The notes beneath the pieces are model-generated. The model was not told where the DNA came from, did not search any database, and worked only from the letters and a program-made list of their open reading frames with translations. The position numbers were made by a program, and so were the translations under genes. This document shows positions 63,582 through 64,000 of a stretch of DNA of 64,000 bases, piece after piece. Location: assembly GCA_965232815.1 (NCBI GenBank), contig OZ247427.1, positions 1,674,001 to 1,738,000 on the forward strand, given 5' to 3'. Source of the DNA: Bin87 sp026710825. GTDB taxonomy: Bacteria; Chloroflexota; Dehalococcoidia; Lucifugimonadales; UBA3495. How positions within the stretch are numbered: position 1 is the first letter of the stretch; each line of letters opens with the position of its first letter.

Positions 63582-64000
63582 CTACGACAGAGTCGCAACC
63601 TCGCCGCGGAGCCGGGTCAATTTGTCGAGTTGCGCGGTAAGCACCGGCAACAACTGCTCCAGTTGGGCACGGTTCACGTCACCCATCAGGCAGATCTGCA
63701 GCCAGTTGTGCTCCCTCAGGTAACCGCTGGCGTAGGAGGTGTGATAGCCCAGGTTCTCCAAAGCGCAACCCATGCGCTCGGAGTCGACGGCATCCCGGGG
63801 CAGCGCGATGGTGGTCACCGCGCCGATGCTGTCTGATTCCGCGGCAACGAGGCTGAAGCCGCGTTCCCTGAGTTGTTCACGCAGCCAGCGCCCATCCGCT
63901 TCGATCCGGTCGAGCAACTCCGGTGTTTGCCGTTGCGCACCGGCGTCCAAAGCCGACAGCAGGTTGGACGACAAGGTGAAGGGCACCGCGCCGCCTTCCT
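63582..64000 (-). CDS. Class V aminotransferase, C-terminal part (partial)
   Basis: C-terminal 138 residues of a PLP-dependent class V aminotransferase (alanine-glyoxylate/serine-pyruvate or cysteine-desulfurase-like group); the N-terminal part with the PLP lysine lies beyond the right edge. Seen here are V-P-F-T-L-S-S-N-L-L-S-A-L-D, L-R-E-Q-L-R-E-R-G-F-S-L-V, V-T-T-I-A-L-P and G-Y-H-T-S-Y-A-S-G-Y-L-R-E-H-N-W-L-Q-I-C-L-M-G-D-V, the typical small-domain end. The exact reaction cannot be decided from this part. Confidence 0.85.
   Translation of the reverse strand, partial: EGGAVPFTLSSNLLSALDAGAQRQTPELLDRIEADGRWLREQLRERGFSLVAAESDSIGAVTTIALPRDAVDSERMGCALENLGYHTSYASGYLREHNWLQICLMGDVNRAQLEQLLPVLTAQLDKLTRLRGEVATLS

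Overview
The window is one contiguous piece of a GC-rich bacterial chromosome with about 70 genes. I found no rRNA, tRNA or CRISPR array. The gene mix points to Chloroflexota, probably a SAR202/Dehalococcoidia-like lineage. It includes luciferase-like and F420-type oxidoreductases, Lin0512 and DUF5679 proteins, PIG-L deacetylases, hydantoinase/oxoprolinase subunits, a mitochondrial-type aconitase, a TRAP permease and a zinc-type L28. The taxonomy is inferred from gene content; no marker phylogeny was possible.

Left part, 1-27 kb. A divergent xanthine-dehydrogenase-type pair (the large subunit runs off the left edge), a DUF3500 protein, a RelE-type toxin with an atypical partner, a glutamine-synthetase-family ligase and glyA come first. 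They are followed by a small protein with a methyltransferase, a cyclase-type hydrolase, an AtzG-like protein with an amidase, a disulfide oxidoreductase, an orphan DctM permease, rpmB, argH-rpe, pterin dehydratase, an F420-type oxidoreductase, an isochorismatase-fold protein without its cysteine, a PIG-L deacetylase and an aldehyde dehydrogenase. These are mostly enzymes for scavenging small organic acids, amides and aldehydes.

Middle part, 27-47 kb. hyuA and hyuB lie on the same strand but are separated by about 3.1 kb holding a retropepsin-like protease, a membrane protein, a small basic ORF, a PIG-L deacetylase and a HigBA toxin-antitoxin pair. Next come a tandem pair of tiny membrane-protein genes with duplicated promoters and terminators, a primase-tail-like protein, an alcohol dehydrogenase, two Uma2 nucleases, further oxidoreductases, a truncated Y-family polymerase, an Eco29kI-type restriction-modification pair, a tartrate/isopropylmalate-type dehydrogenase and a rhodanese.

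Right part, 47-64 kb. This begins with a nitrogen cluster: two ammonium transporters, a 104-residue ORF made only of the two ends of glutamine synthetase, a HicBA pair and a full glutamine synthetase. Then follow a queuosine-precursor transporter, a second HicBA pair, a GxxExxY nuclease gene framed by inverted repeats, an ICL/PEPM-family lyase, a DCC thioredoxin-fold protein, an EamA exporter, an Lrp regulator, two ferredoxins, aconitase and the end of a class V aminotransferase.

Three signals cut across the genes. First, 11-bp-phased GTAAC-like half-sites, laid out like actinobacterial GlnR operators, precede both amt genes and both tiny membrane-protein genes, which suggests one nitrogen regulon. 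Second, a palindrome family (GGGGCGAAT/ATTCGCCCC and variants with matched arm changes) sits between genes at about a dozen places. Third, a repeat built of ACAGGAT units occurs alone, as inverted ends around the GxxExxY gene, at the broken end of a polymerase gene, and as one end of a roughly 0.5-kb element present twice in opposite orientation (7.6-8.2 and 27.1-27.6 kb).
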